A DNA stretch of 64,000 nucleotides from JAIVJM01 sp963816985 (lineage in GTDB: Bacteria > Acidobacteriota > Blastocatellia > Pyrinomonadales > Pyrinomonadaceae), in assembly GCA_963816985.1 (NCBI GenBank), contig CAWFMF010000004.1, positions 2,542,001 through 2,606,000 on the forward strand. The letters run 5' to 3'. This document shows, piece after piece, positions 1-8,846 of the stretch (positions are counted from its first letter, which is position 1; each line of letters starts with the position of its first letter). The notes beneath the pieces are model-generated. The model was not told where the DNA came from. It saw nothing but the letters and a program-made list of their open reading frames with translations, and ran no database searches. A program made the position numbers and the translations under genes.

Positions 1-1511
1 TGCGAGATGGGGAAGCCTTCGGGCGCGCGCTCGGCGTGGAAGCTGCGCATGATGGCCATGCCGAGCTGCGCCATCGTGAGCTTCTTGCCGCGCGCCGTGT
101 CGGTGATGACGGCCACGTCCTTCATGAACTGCTCGTAGTCGAAGAAGTCGAAGAGCGACTTGAACTCGCCGGTCTGCCGGTTGACGACGATGAGCGTGAA
201 GATGCCGCAGTTCGGGTGGCAGTTACACGAAGACCAGCCCCACGGCGCGTCCGCGCCTTGCAGCATGTCCATGACCGAAGTGAACGCCGAATACGAAGAG
301 AGCGGGAACCAGTCGCGCAGGGGCTTGAGGCGTCCGTCGAGTTGCGTGTCCAAGTCCTCGGCCATCCCGGCGAGCGTGTATCGCTGCTGAAGGCGAACTT
401 CGTCGGGCACGTCCTCGTCGCGGCCCGTGAAGGAGACGGGCTGGAAGGCGATGGTCTGCACCTTGTCAATGTTCTGGGCGGCGAACTCGACAATCTTGCC
501 GATGGCGTCGTTGTTGACGGTGTTGACGATGGTCGTCACCAGCGTGACCTTGATGCCGACCGAGGCCAGATTCTCAATCGCCCTAAGCTTCACGTCGAAG
601 AGGTTGCCGACGCCGCGGTGCGCGTTCTTCTCTTCCGAGACGCCGTCGAACTGAAGATAGACGCCGTGCTGACCGGCCTCCTTCGCCTGCTTACAGAATT
701 CGATGTCCTCGGCGTAGCGGATGCCGTTCGTCGCCGCGAGGATGCGGTAGAAGCCGACCTTCTTGGCGTAGGCCACGGCGTCGAGGAAGTAGGGCGACAG
801 AGTAGGCTCGCCGCCGGAGAAGAGGATGATGATCTGTCGCTTCGGCTTGAAGGAGACGGCGCGGTCTAGAATCGCCTTGGTGTCCTCGAACGTCGGCTCG
901 TGGACGTAGCCGACCTGATTGGCGTCCATGAAGCACGGGTTGCACATCATGTTGCAGCGGTTCGTGAGGTCAACGGTCAGAACAGCGCCGCGCCCGAACT
1001 GGATGTTGGAAGTGCCGTGCTTGTGGACGTGCGTGTCTTCGGCGGAGCGGAAGTCGCGCCCGTAGAAGAGCTTTTCCACGCGCTCAAGGAAACGCGCGTC
1101 GGTCGCCATCAAGTCTTTGAACTCGCCGTGCTGCGGGCAGGTCTTCTGCATGAAGACTTGACCGTCCTCCTCGAAAATCTGCGCCTTGATTTCGCCGGGG
1201 TGCGTGTGCATCAGGGTTTCGAGCGGCGTCGTGCCGTTGATGACGGCGGTGCGGACTTCCTTGACGCAGGTCGGGCACAGGGAGTCGGTCTCGCGCGGGA
1301 AGCCGAGCGGCGGCGCGCTGCGCTCGTAAGACTTGAGGAGCGGCCCCGGAGCCCACGTCGGGCGGATGGCCTCGCCTTCGGGCAGAAGGCGGTTGACGGA
1401 CTGGAAAGCCTTCCACGCCACGTCCGAGAGGCCCGAAATCAGCCGGGAGGTTTTGACCCCGCTGAACCGGGCTTTCTCCGTTTCTCCCCGGCGGAATTGA
1501 TCGCTGAACAA
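1..1511 (-). CDS. Tes-like radical SAM enzyme (membrane-spanning lipid synthase candidate), C-terminus cut by window edge
   Basis: At least 503 residues are visible, read from a TTG start at 1511 with AAGGAG eight bases upstream; the gene runs off the left edge. Cysteines fall in three groups: CPTC (79-82) with KTCPQHG (about 123-129); the radical SAM triad C186-x3-C190-x2-C193 (CNMMCNPC) followed by GGEPT (233-237); and a later CNCHPNC set (429-435). Multiple Fe-S and rubredoxin-like sites around a radical SAM core are the hallmark of the MJ0619/Tes family. Archaeal Tes joins lipid tails by C-C coupling between hydrocarbon chains. Acidobacteria make iso-diabolic acid by comparable tail-to-tail coupling, so a role in membrane-spanning lipid synthesis is inferred. 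Another radical SAM chemistry on a lipid is possible. The family call is firmer than the reaction. Confidence 0.75.
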   Translation of the reverse strand, partial: MFSDQFRRGETEKARFSGVKTSRLISGLSDVAWKAFQSVNRLLPEGEAIRPTWAPGPLLKSYERSAPPLGFPRETDSLCPTCVKEVRTAVINGTTPLETLMHTHPGEIKAQIFEEDGQVFMQKTCPQHGEFKDLMATDARFLERVEKLFYGRDFRSAEDTHVHKHGTSNIQFGRGAVLTVDLTNRCNMMCNPCFMDANQVGYVHEPTFEDTKAILDRAVSFKPKRQIIILFSGGEPTLSPYFLDAVAYAKKVGFYRILAATNGIRYAEDIEFCKQAKEAGQHGVYLQFDGVSEEKNAHRGVGNLFDVKLRAIENLASVGIKVTLVTTIVNTVNNDAIGKIVEFAAQNIDKVQTIAFQPVSFTGRDEDVPDEVRLQQRYTLAGMAEDLDTQLDGRLKPLRDWFPLSSYSAFTSVMDMLQGADAPWGWSSCNCHPNCGIFTLIVVNRQTGEFKSLFDFFDYEQFMKDVAVITDTARGKKLTMAQLGMAIMRSFHAERAPEGFPIS

Positions 1512-1656
1512 GACTTTTTCTCCTTGAAGACTCTAAAAAAACTAAATTATGACCGTGACTTACAGGAGGAACGCGTGCCCCCCGGCGGTGGAAGTCCGAG
1601 AATCGGCTCCCACGTCTGAATTTTGTCGTGCGGCGGGACACACTCTGACAGCCGGG

Positions 1657-1685
1657 ATGATACCCGTATCTCCGAATAATCGCAA
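1657..1685 (-). promoter_or_regulatory. sigma70-like promoter for the Tes-like gene
   Basis: On the minus strand TTGCGA (1685-1680) and TATCAT (1662-1657) are separated by 17 bases. This gives a 5' leader of roughly 140 bases before the TTG start at 1511. It is a consensus match only. It sits in the divergent gap between the radical SAM gene and lpxA. Confidence 0.45.
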
Positions 1686-1848
1686 GACGTTACGCGCCCC
1701 AAAGGCCCGCCGAGGAGGCATCGCGGGACGGGTTGGCCGGGCGTCCCGGCCTCGCGCGCGCAGACTCTTCTGATGCCACTCCGGCCCGATTCGTTCGGCG
1801 TTTGCGGTGGCGGGGCCGGAGGCAGTAACATCGCGCGGAATCGAGCCT

Positions 1849-2658
1849 ATGGAAATCCACCCGACAGCCGTCGTCAGCCCGCGCGCCGAACTCGGAAGGG
1901 GCGTGCGCGTCGGTGCTTACGCCGTCGTCGAAGAGGACGTGACGGTCGGCGAGGGTTGCGAAATCGGGGCGCACGCGGTCATCAAAAAATTTACGACCCT
2001 CGGCGCGCGCAACCGCGTCTCCGAGCACGCGACTCTGGGCGGCGAGCCGCAGGACGTGAAGTTCGGGGGCGAGCGGAGCGCGCTCGTCGTCGGCGACGAC
2101 AACCTGATTCGGGAGTACGTGACGCTGCACCGCGCGAGCGGCGAGGGGGGCGAGACGCGCGTCGGGTCGAGGAACTTCCTGATGGTCGGCGTCCACGTCG
2201 CGCACAACTGTCTGGTCGGCGACGACAACATCTTCGCCAACGGCGCGGCTATCGCCGGGCACGTCACGGTGGAGGATCACGTCTTCCTCGCCTCGAACGT
2301 CGGCGCGCACCAGTTCGTGCGCTTCGGTCGCTATGCGATGGTCGGAGGAAAGTCGAAAATCGTGCAGGACGTTTTGCCTTTCCTGACGACCGACGGCAAC
2401 CCGCCGCGCGTGCGCGGCCTGAACGCCGTGGGGCTCAGGCGCGGCGGCTTCTCGGCGGAAGAGCGCGCGGCATTGAAGCGCGCCTACCAACTCCTGTTCC
2501 GCGCGCGTCTGCCGCTCGAACGTGCGCTCGAAGAGATGCTCAAGCTCAAGGACGTGAACGTCTCGCACCTCGCCGACTTCATCCGCCACTCGCGCCGTGG
2601 CTTCACGCGCGCCGAGCGCGGGCGGGACGAGACGGCGGAGGAAGAAGTCGGGTTCTAA
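1849..2658 (+). CDS. lpxA: LpxA, acyl-ACP--UDP-GlcNAc O-acyltransferase
   Basis: The 269-residue protein has the left-handed beta-helix hexapeptide pattern from its first residues (start MEIHPTAVV). It has the LpxA catalytic-histidine segment VHVAHNC, and a helical C-terminal part beginning about DGNPPRVRGLNAVGLRR. Length is close to the family norm of about 260. It catalyses the first step of lipid A synthesis, 3-O-acylation of UDP-GlcNAc in the cytoplasm. The ATG at 1849 was chosen over the upstream in-frame 1807 because homologues begin at the hexapeptide repeat. lpxD follows after a palindromic spacer. The usual neighbours lpxC and fabZ are not in the window. Confidence 0.93.
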   Translation: MEIHPTAVVSPRAELGRGVRVGAYAVVEEDVTVGEGCEIGAHAVIKKFTTLGARNRVSEHATLGGEPQDVKFGGERSALVVGDDNLIREYVTLHRASGEGGETRVGSRNFLMVGVHVAHNCLVGDDNIFANGAAIAGHVTVEDHVFLASNVGAHQFVRFGRYAMVGGKSKIVQDVLPFLTTDGNPPRVRGLNAVGLRRGGFSAEERAALKRAYQLLFRARLPLERALEEMLKLKDVNVSHLADFIRHSRRGFTRAERGRDETAEEEVGF

Positions 2659-2676
2659 ACGGTGTCGTGAAAGCAA

Positions 2677-2773
2677 CTGTAGGGGCAGGGCTTGTCCCTG
2701 CCCGTCTCGACTCGTCATCCTTCACGTTGAGGAATGATGCGAACTGCGGGCAGGGACAAGCCCTGCCCCTACA
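2677..2773. repeat. paired REP-like palindrome, copy 1
   Basis: Two arms (2677-2704 and 2747-2773) are inverted copies of about 27 bases with core GGGGCAGGGCTTGTCCCTG. Each arm is itself a small palindrome (GCAGGG / CCCTGC). The same element recurs at 49050-49122. Here it fills the lpxA-lpxD gap, so it lies inside a probable transcription unit. Confidence 0.85.
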
Positions 2774-2786
2774 TTCCTTCCGCTGA

Positions 2787-3857
2787 ATGTCGCAAATAAA
2801 GATGAACGAAGAAAAGACAGTCGCCGAATTGGCCGCGCTCGTCGGCGGGCGCGTCGTCGGCGACGGCGAGAGGGTGGTCGGTCGCGTCTCTTCAATCGAG
2901 GCGGCGGGCGAGGGCGACGTGGTGTTCGTCGAGGACGAGAAATTCTTCGACGCGGCGCGGGGCTGTCTCGCCTCGTGCGTCATCGTGCCGGAGGGAAAGA
3001 GTTTCGAAGGCGGGCCGAGCGTCATCGAAGCGGCGCGACCGAAGCTCGCCTTCGCGCTCGTCGCCGAGGTGCTGCACCCACAGAAGAGGCGCGGCGGCTT
3101 CGTCCACCCGACGGCGCAAGTCGCGTTGAGCGCCGAAGTCGGAGAGGGCGTGTACGTCGGCGCATATGTCTCGATAGGCGAGGGCGCGAGGGTCGGGGCG
3201 GGAACGCAAGTTCTGGCCGGGACGTTCGTCGGCGATGCCGTCAACATCGGGCGCGACTGCGTGCTGCACCCGAACGTGGTTTTGTACGAAGGCGTCTCGC
3301 TCGGCGAACGTGTGATTCTGCACGCGGGCGTGTCGGTCGGGGCGGACGGCTTCGGTTACGTGCGCGACGCGGAAGGCGTCTATCACAAGTTCCCGCAGGT
3401 GGGCACGGTGGTCATCGAGGATGATGTCGAGATCGGCGCGCACTCGTGCGTTGACCGGGGCGCGCTCGGAGAGACGCGCGTCCGTGCCGGGACGAAGATA
3501 GACAACCTCGTGCAGGTGGGGCACAACGTCCAGATCGGCGAGCGCGTCGTCATCGCGGCGCAGACGGGCATCTCCGGCAGCACGGTCATCGAGTCGGACG
3601 CGGTCATCGGCGGGCAGGTCGGGATGGGCGACCACGCGAGGGTCGAGCGCGGCGCAGTCGTCGGGTCGAAGGCGGGCATCCTGCCCGGCAAGATCGTCCG
3701 CGCGGGCACGGTCGTGTGGGGCGTCCCCGTCCGCCCGCTCGCGGAGTACAAGCGGCTCAACGCGCTCTGGGGCCGTCTGCCGCGAATGCGCGAAGAGATA
3801 GAAGAGTTGAAGCGGCAAGTCCGCGAGTTGACTGAACGACTCGACGAGAAAAGCTGA
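2787..3857 (+). CDS. lpxD: LpxD, UDP-3-O-acylglucosamine N-acyltransferase
   Basis: 356 residues. An N-terminal uridine-binding domain (about 1-105) is followed by hexapeptide repeats. These include LHPNVVLYEGVSLGERV and the catalytic-histidine segment DNLVQVGHNVQIG, with a C-terminal helix about 325-356. LpxD adds the N-linked 3-hydroxyacyl chain after LpxC deacetylation. An alternative start is the in-frame ATG at 2802 (MNEEKTVAEL). It is co-directional with lpxA and converges on lpxB. Its stop is immediately followed by the heptamer palindrome at 3859. Confidence 0.93.
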   Translation: MSQIKMNEEKTVAELAALVGGRVVGDGERVVGRVSSIEAAGEGDVVFVEDEKFFDAARGCLASCVIVPEGKSFEGGPSVIEAARPKLAFALVAEVLHPQKRRGGFVHPTAQVALSAEVGEGVYVGAYVSIGEGARVGAGTQVLAGTFVGDAVNIGRDCVLHPNVVLYEGVSLGERVILHAGVSVGADGFGYVRDAEGVYHKFPQVGTVVIEDDVEIGAHSCVDRGALGETRVRAGTKIDNLVQVGHNVQIGERVVIAAQTGISGSTVIESDAVIGGQVGMGDHARVERGAVVGSKAGILPGKIVRAGTVVWGVPVRPLAEYKRLNALWGRLPRMREEIEELKRQVRELTERLDEKS

Positions 3858-3858
3858 A

Positions 3859-3957
3859 GGCAAAAGTAAAAAGGTAAAAGGCAAAAGTTTAGAGAGCGAA
3901 CCTGAAGCGTTCTGTCTGCTCTTATACTTTTGCCTTTTACCTTTTTACTTTTGCCTT
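3859..3957. repeat. heptamer inverted repeat (GGCAAAA / GGTAAAA words)
   Basis: The left arm is built of 7-base words GGCAAAA, GTAAAAA, GGTAAAA, GGCAAAA. The right arm (3927-3957) is its reverse complement. It lies between convergent lpxD and lpxB and could act as a bidirectional terminator. The right arm encodes the last residues of LpxB (KAKVKR) and its stop codon. Confidence 0.85.
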
Positions 3958-5139
3958 GAATTGTCTGACGGCGCGGAGCACAGCGTCGGCGGCCCGGAGT
4001 GATGCGCCGCCCTCGCCGAGTCGTGCGGCGGCGGCGCGCAGGCGCGAGCGGGTGGAGGCGTTGCGTTCGGGGTTGAGGAGCGCGAGGAGTTCATTCGCAA
4101 GACTCTCGCCCGTCAGCTCGTTCTGCATCAGCTCAGGCGCGACGCGCTCCCCGGCGATGAGGTTGACGAGGCCAAAGTGCTCGACGCGGATGAGCCGTCC
4201 GAGCGTGTGCCAGTTGAGCGCGGACTCTTTGTAGACGACGACGAGCGGCGTCGCCAAAAGCGCCGCTTCGAGCGTCGCCGTGCCGCTACAGACCGCCGCC
4301 GCGTCCGAGGCCGCGAGCGCCTCGCGCGTCTCCTCGCGCACGACTCTTAAACTTCCTGCGGGCGGCGAGCCGTCCGGCCCGGCGGCGTTGATGAAGTGCT
4401 CCGCCTCCTCTCGCGTGCGGCGCGACGAGAGGGCGACGACGAACTGCGCTTCCTTCATCAACATCGAAAGACGCGCGGCGGCTTCGAGCATCAACGGCAG
4501 CAGTCGCTCGAACTCTTTGCGGCGGCTGCCCGGAAGGAGCGCGACGACCGGACGCGCGGGGTCTAAGTCGTGGCGCGCGCAGAACTCCTCGCGACCGTAA
4601 CGAGGTCGGACGACTCCTGCGAGCGGGTGGCCGACGAACTCGACGTGCGTGACGCCGCGCGCGGCGTACCACTCGGCCTCGAAGGGGAGGATGGTGAGCA
4701 GGAGGTCTACGTCGCGTTGCACTTGACGGACGCGGTGGGCGCGCCACGCCCAGAGCTGCGGGCTGATGTAGTAGATGACTTTGAGGCCCCGCCGGCGGAG
4801 TGCGCGCGCGAGCGGGAGATTGAAGTCGGGCCAGTCAACGAGGACGACCGCGTCGGGTCGCCGCTCCGTGGCGGCGCGCCGGAGCGCACGGTACGCGGAG
4901 ACGAAGCGCGGCAGCGCGCGCGCAATCTCCACAAGGCCCGTGATGGCGAGGTCTTCGTCGCGCACGACCGACTCGACGCCCGCCTCGCGCATCCGCACGC
5001 CCGTCGCCCCGAAGAACTCGAACTCGCTCGCGGGCGCGCACTCACGCAGCGCGCGCACCAGCGACGCCGCGTGAGCGTCGCCCGACTCCTCGCCCGCTAC
5101 TATCATGAGGCGCAAAGATTCGGAGGGCCGTTCGGTCAT
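3937..5139 (-). CDS. lpxB: LpxB, lipid-A-disaccharide synthase
   Basis: 400 residues, GT19 family. The N-terminus has the LpxB motif MIVAGEESGDAHAASLVRAL. SPQLWAWR (about 128-135) and the SGTATLEAALLATPLVVVYK segment mark the sugar-nucleotide site. LpxB condenses UDP-2,3-diacylglucosamine with lipid X at the inner membrane. Its start overlaps the stop of the HAD gene by four bases (ATGA), indicating translational coupling. The C-terminal KAKVKR and stop lie inside the heptamer repeat. Confidence 0.95.
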   Translation of the reverse strand: MTERPSESLRLMIVAGEESGDAHAASLVRALRECAPASEFEFFGATGVRMREAGVESVVRDEDLAITGLVEIARALPRFVSAYRALRRAATERRPDAVVLVDWPDFNLPLARALRRRGLKVIYYISPQLWAWRAHRVRQVQRDVDLLLTILPFEAEWYAARGVTHVEFVGHPLAGVVRPRYGREEFCARHDLDPARPVVALLPGSRRKEFERLLPLMLEAAARLSMLMKEAQFVVALSSRRTREEAEHFINAAGPDGSPPAGSLRVVREETREALAASDAAAVCSGTATLEAALLATPLVVVYKESALNWHTLGRLIRVEHFGLVNLIAGERVAPELMQNELTGESLANELLALLNPERNASTRSRLRAAAARLGEGGASLRAADAVLRAVRQFKAKVKR

Positions 5140-5891
5140 TCGGGGGATGATAGCAGGTCACAGAGGTCTTGGATGATGAGGTCGGGCCTCGACGCGGGCG
5201 CGACTGATTCGAGCCCGGCGCGAGTTTCGTCTTTGTCAATCCAGACCGCCGCCAGCCGTGCGGCCTTCGCGCCCAAGACATCGCGCGCGAGGTCGTCGCC
5301 GACGAAGAGGACTTCCGAATCGCGCGCGCCGAGACGCTCGACGGCCTTGCGGAAGATGAGCGGCGACGGCTTGTTAATGCGATGGTCGGAGGAGAAGACG
5401 ATGGCCTCGAAGAGGTCGGCGACGCCCGCGCGCCGGAGTTCCGCGAGGCACCGCGCGCCCGGACACCAGAGGTTGCTAACGACGCCGAGCCGGTGCGTCT
5501 CACGGAGTCGGCGGAGCACGCGCGCGTGGCTGTCGGGGATGCGCCCGGCCTCGTGCGCGGCGAAGACCTCGCCGAGCGCTTCGGCCTCCGCGCGCGGCAG
5601 CCCGGACTCTTCGAGCACCGCTTCGAGGTAGTCGCACACGGGCGCGAAATCCTCCTGCCGCGCCGGGTCTGCATAGTCAGCGTCGAGCCGCCGGAAGAGT
5701 TCGCCGAGCGCCGCCGAGACCTGCGCGTCCTCCAGACGCCCGCCGCCGAGCGCGCGGTAAGTCGCCGCGTAGTCGTCGCCCTCCGCGAAGCGGACGCCGC
5801 CGAACATGAACGTCCCCATCATGTCGAGCAGGATTACTTTATAGCGTTCGATGAAGCGCAACTCGTCTCCCGTCATCTTCCCCAACGACAT
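5136..5891 (-). CDS. HAD-superfamily hydrolase-like protein, atypical motif I
   Basis: About 251 residues from ATG 5891 (a TTG at 5903 is an alternative). HAD motifs are visible: motif I LLDMMGTF, motif II VVSNLW, a lysine in INKPSP (motif III) and motif IV FVGDDLARDV. The second aspartate of the usual DxD in motif I is replaced by Met (D-M-M). In this superfamily that residue normally acts as general acid/base, so phosphatase activity is uncertain. It is coupled to lpxB by a 4-base overlap. No lipid A role is known for it from sequence. Confidence 0.75.
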   Translation of the reverse strand: MSLGKMTGDELRFIERYKVILLDMMGTFMFGGVRFAEGDDYAATYRALGGGRLEDAQVSAALGELFRRLDADYADPARQEDFAPVCDYLEAVLEESGLPRAEAEALGEVFAAHEAGRIPDSHARVLRRLRETHRLGVVSNLWCPGARCLAELRRAGVADLFEAIVFSSDHRINKPSPLIFRKAVERLGARDSEVLFVGDDLARDVLGAKAARLAAVWIDKDETRAGLESVAPASRPDLIIQDLCDLLSSPE

Positions 5892-5989
5892 TTGAGATTT
5901 CAAATCCCGAAGACTGTAAACTCAAAACCGCCCGCTGAAAACTTTCGACAGCTCAACGCCGCGGCGTTCGACGTTTACCGATGCCTTGC

Positions 5990-6019
5990 TTGTGGCGCTT
6001 CGGCGGCGCGTGTTAGCAT
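5990..6019 (+). promoter_or_regulatory. possible promoter upstream of lptD
   Basis: TTGTGG (5990) and TAGCAT (6014) are 18 bases apart, with TGT directly before the -10. The same TGTTAG-type -10 occurs upstream of the genes at 9788 and 59150. The match is weak and it lies in the divergent HAD-lptD gap. Confidence 0.35.
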
Positions 6020-6119
6020 CGCCGCGTTTTTGAAACGAGGAGTCGGCTCACGCTCGGCGACAACTGCACGGCCCGCGCCCCCTCTCGTTTCGGTCGGCGG
6101 AGGTCTTCCTAGAAACATC

Positions 6120-8831
6120 TTGCGCGCAAGTTTTTCCCGTCCCACGCGACGCACGGCGTGCTCGCTCCTGCTCTCGGCGGTCGCCGCTGTGTGCCTCTTG
6201 ACGGCGGGCACGGCGCGCACGCGCGCGCAGCAGACCAACCCCGTGGATCGCAAGGTCACGAACCCGATCACCGACACGCCGAACGTCAACCCGCTCCAAC
6301 AAGACCAGCCGCCCATCCGCCCGCGCCGACGCCAGCCGCAGACCAACGCCGACGGCACGCCTCTGCCCGAAACGATGGACGAGCTGGACGTGCGCGCCGA
6401 CCGCGAGAGCATCACCGGCCCCGAAGGCGCGCGCATCGTCATCCACGAGGGGAACGTTGACGCGCGCATCGGCATTTATCGTTTGCAGGCCGACAAGGTG
6501 ACGGTCTTCACGGCGACGAACAAGGTCATCGCCGAAGGGAACGTCGTCTTCGATCAGGGCGAGTTCCAGCGCATCACGGGCTCGCGCGCCGATTGGAACT
6601 ACCAGACCAAAGTCGGCCACTTCGAGAACTCGACCGGCTTTACGAACCAGACGCAGGACGGGACGATTATCTACTTCACCGCCGACCGCGTGGAGAAGGT
6701 CGCGGGCAACAAGGTCATCATCCTCAACGGCGAGGTCACGGCCTGCGGCGACGACGAAGTGCCGAAGTGGAGTTTTAAGACGAGCCGCGCCGTCATCACC
6801 TTAAACGACCGCGTGCGGGCGAAGAGGCCGAAGTTCCTCGTCAAGGGCGTGCCCGTTCTCTACCTCCCATACGTCTCGGTCTCCATCAAGCCGCGCGACC
6901 GCGCCTCCGGCTTCCTCACGCCGACGTTCTCCGGCTCCGGCAAGAAGGGCTTCCGCATCACGAGCGGCTACTACCAGACGCTCGGACGCTCCGCCGACAT
7001 AACTTTTCGCAACGACATCTTCACGGGTCGCGGTTTGGGGTTCGGCGCGGACTTGCGCACGCGCGCCAACTCGCGCTCCTACTTCAACATGGGCTTCTAC
7101 GCCATCAAGGACAGAATCTTCGGCGCGAAGGCGAGCGCGCAAGACCCCGACCAGGGCGGTTCGAGCTTCTACATTGACGGCGTGCACTACTTCCCGAACG
7201 GCTTTCTGGCCGCCGCCGACATCAACATCACTTCGAACCTCGCCTTCCGCCAAATCTTCTCCGACTCGATTCAGCAGGCCATCTCGCCCGAAGAACGCTC
7301 GCAGCTCTTCGTCAACAAGAACTTCGACGACTACAGCTTCAACTTCATCGCGCGCACGCAGGTCACTTCGATTCCGACGGTGCGTGTCCGCACACGAAGC
7401 TTGCCCGGCGTCACGCTCGACAAACGTCCTTCGCCGCTTCCGTTCTTCGAGAAGCTCCCGCTCTACTTCTCCTTCGAGGCGAGCGCCGACGGCGTGAGCC
7501 GCAAGGAGACCGTGGAAGACCTCGCGACGTTTCTCGCCGAAGGGAACGCGAACCCCATCATCACGCCGTCCATCGTCCAGCGCCTCGACTTCCATCCGAA
7601 GTTCAGCGTGCCCTTCGACATCGGCGGCTGGGGCATCACGGCGACGGCGCGCGTGCGCGGCACTTTCTACTCGAACACCTTGGAGCCGCAGTCGCGCCTC
7701 GTTTCGGAGCGCAACCTCGTGCGCGGCTACGGCGAATTCAACTTGGATGTCCGACCGCCCGCGCTCGCGCGCAACTTCCGGCGCGGCGGCTCCTTCTGGT
7801 TCCGCCACGTCGTCGAGCCTTACCTCACTTACCGAAAGATTTCCGGCATCTCGAACTTCGAGCGCATCATCCGCTTCGACGCGCTCGACGCCATCGCCGA
7901 CACCAACGAGTTCGAGTACGGCGTCACCAACCGCTTCTTCACGCGCCGCTCGACCGAGACCGTGACGGGCCGCATCTCGGCGCGGAACTCGCAGGGGAGG
8001 GTCATCCCCGGCGCGACGCGGACGCGCGACGAGGAGGAAGAGGAGCGCGTCGCCGAGAACGAAAGGCGCAGGGCCGAGGCGGAGAGGCGCAGTGCAGCCG
8101 CCGCGACGGGCGACGCGCGACCGCCCTTAACGCAACAGCCCTACGAGTTCCTCTCCATCACCGTCCGGCAGAAGTATTTCTTCGACCCGCTCTTCGGCGG
8201 CGCGCTCGAACCCGGAAGGCGCAACCAGTTCTACCCCATCAACACCTTCTCCGGCTTCACCTACGGCGGAGTGCCGCGCCGCTTCTCGCCGCTCTACGTC
8301 GAGGCGCGTTTGAGAAGACCGACGCGCGCCGACAGCGACCTCTTCGCCGACGTCCGCACGAGCATTGACACGCTCGGCGAGGGCGGCGGCGTCCGCGACC
8401 TCGCCGTCAGCTTCGGAGTGCGCCGCCGCGTGCCCGTGCTTCGCGCCATCGAAGCCTTCCAGTCCTTCTACTACACGCGCGCCGTGACGCTCGCGCCGTC
8501 GCTCCGCCAGTTCAGCGACCGCCGGGGCAACGAACCGGGCACGCTGCAAGGCTCGCAGTGGAGCCCCTCGATCTTCATCGGCGACCGCGAGCGCGGACTC
8601 TTCGGCGGCGCGAGCTTCTTCTTCGACTTCCAGAACCGTCCCGGACAGGGCAGCTCTTCGCTCGTCAGCTCGGTCGTCACGCTCGGCTACACCTGGGACT
8701 GCTGTGCCCTCACCGCGCAGAACTACACCTTCAACGTCGGCCTCCGACAGGAGAACCGCGCCGTCTTCAGCTTCCGCCTCAACGGCATCGGCACCTTCGG
8801 CACCGAGCAAGTCGGCCAGCACTTCCGTTAA
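6120..8831 (+). CDS. lptD: LptD (OstA), LPS-assembly outer-membrane protein
   Basis: About 903 residues if translation starts at TTG 6120. The reading frame is open much further upstream but that part is antisense to the HAD gene. The proposed N-terminus gives a signal peptide (Arg-rich, then LLLSAVAAVCLLTAG). An LptA/OstA-like beta-jellyroll follows (about 95-270, GNVVFDQGEFQRITGSRADW; VPVLYLPYVSVSIKPRDRAS). A long beta-barrel continues to the C-terminal phenylalanine-arginine, as in outer-membrane proteins. LptD inserts LPS into the outer leaflet. The barrel carries an acidic/Arg-rich insert (about 640-660, DEEEEERVAENERRR). The start is uncertain. Confidence 0.87.
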   Translation: MRASFSRPTRRTACSLLLSAVAAVCLLTAGTARTRAQQTNPVDRKVTNPITDTPNVNPLQQDQPPIRPRRRQPQTNADGTPLPETMDELDVRADRESITGPEGARIVIHEGNVDARIGIYRLQADKVTVFTATNKVIAEGNVVFDQGEFQRITGSRADWNYQTKVGHFENSTGFTNQTQDGTIIYFTADRVEKVAGNKVIILNGEVTACGDDEVPKWSFKTSRAVITLNDRVRAKRPKFLVKGVPVLYLPYVSVSIKPRDRASGFLTPTFSGSGKKGFRITSGYYQTLGRSADITFRNDIFTGRGLGFGADLRTRANSRSYFNMGFYAIKDRIFGAKASAQDPDQGGSSFYIDGVHYFPNGFLAAADINITSNLAFRQIFSDSIQQAISPEERSQLFVNKNFDDYSFNFIARTQVTSIPTVRVRTRSLPGVTLDKRPSPLPFFEKLPLYFSFEASADGVSRKETVEDLATFLAEGNANPIITPSIVQRLDFHPKFSVPFDIGGWGITATARVRGTFYSNTLEPQSRLVSERNLVRGYGEFNLDVRPPALARNFRRGGSFWFRHVVEPYLTYRKISGISNFERIIRFDALDAIADTNEFEYGVTNRFFTRRSTETVTGRISARNSQGRVIPGATRTRDEEEEERVAENERRRAEAERRSAAAATGDARPPLTQQPYEFLSITVRQKYFFDPLFGGALEPGRRNQFYPINTFSGFTYGGVPRRFSPLYVEARLRRPTRADSDLFADVRTSIDTLGEGGGVRDLAVSFGVRRRVPVLRAIEAFQSFYYTRAVTLAPSLRQFSDRRGNEPGTLQGSQWSPSIFIGDRERGLFGGASFFFDFQNRPGQGSSSLVSSVVTLGYTWDCCALTAQNYTFNVGLRQENRAVFSFRLNGIGTFGTEQVGQHFR

Positions 8832-8846
8832 CTGAGGACGTGCGAC

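Noticed and set aside
36..869. 277-aa plus-strand ORF at the left edge
   Set aside because: It is antisense to the radical SAM gene, whose three Cys clusters and ribosome site support the minus strand.
1574..1618. 14-codon leader peptide with AGGAGG upstream
   Set aside because: The ribosome site is good but the product is Pro/Gly-rich with no attenuator or conserved partner; it overlaps the opposite gene's leader.
5382..6119. N-terminal extension of lptD
   Set aside because: The frame is open but antisense to the HAD gene; a signal peptide appears only after 6120.
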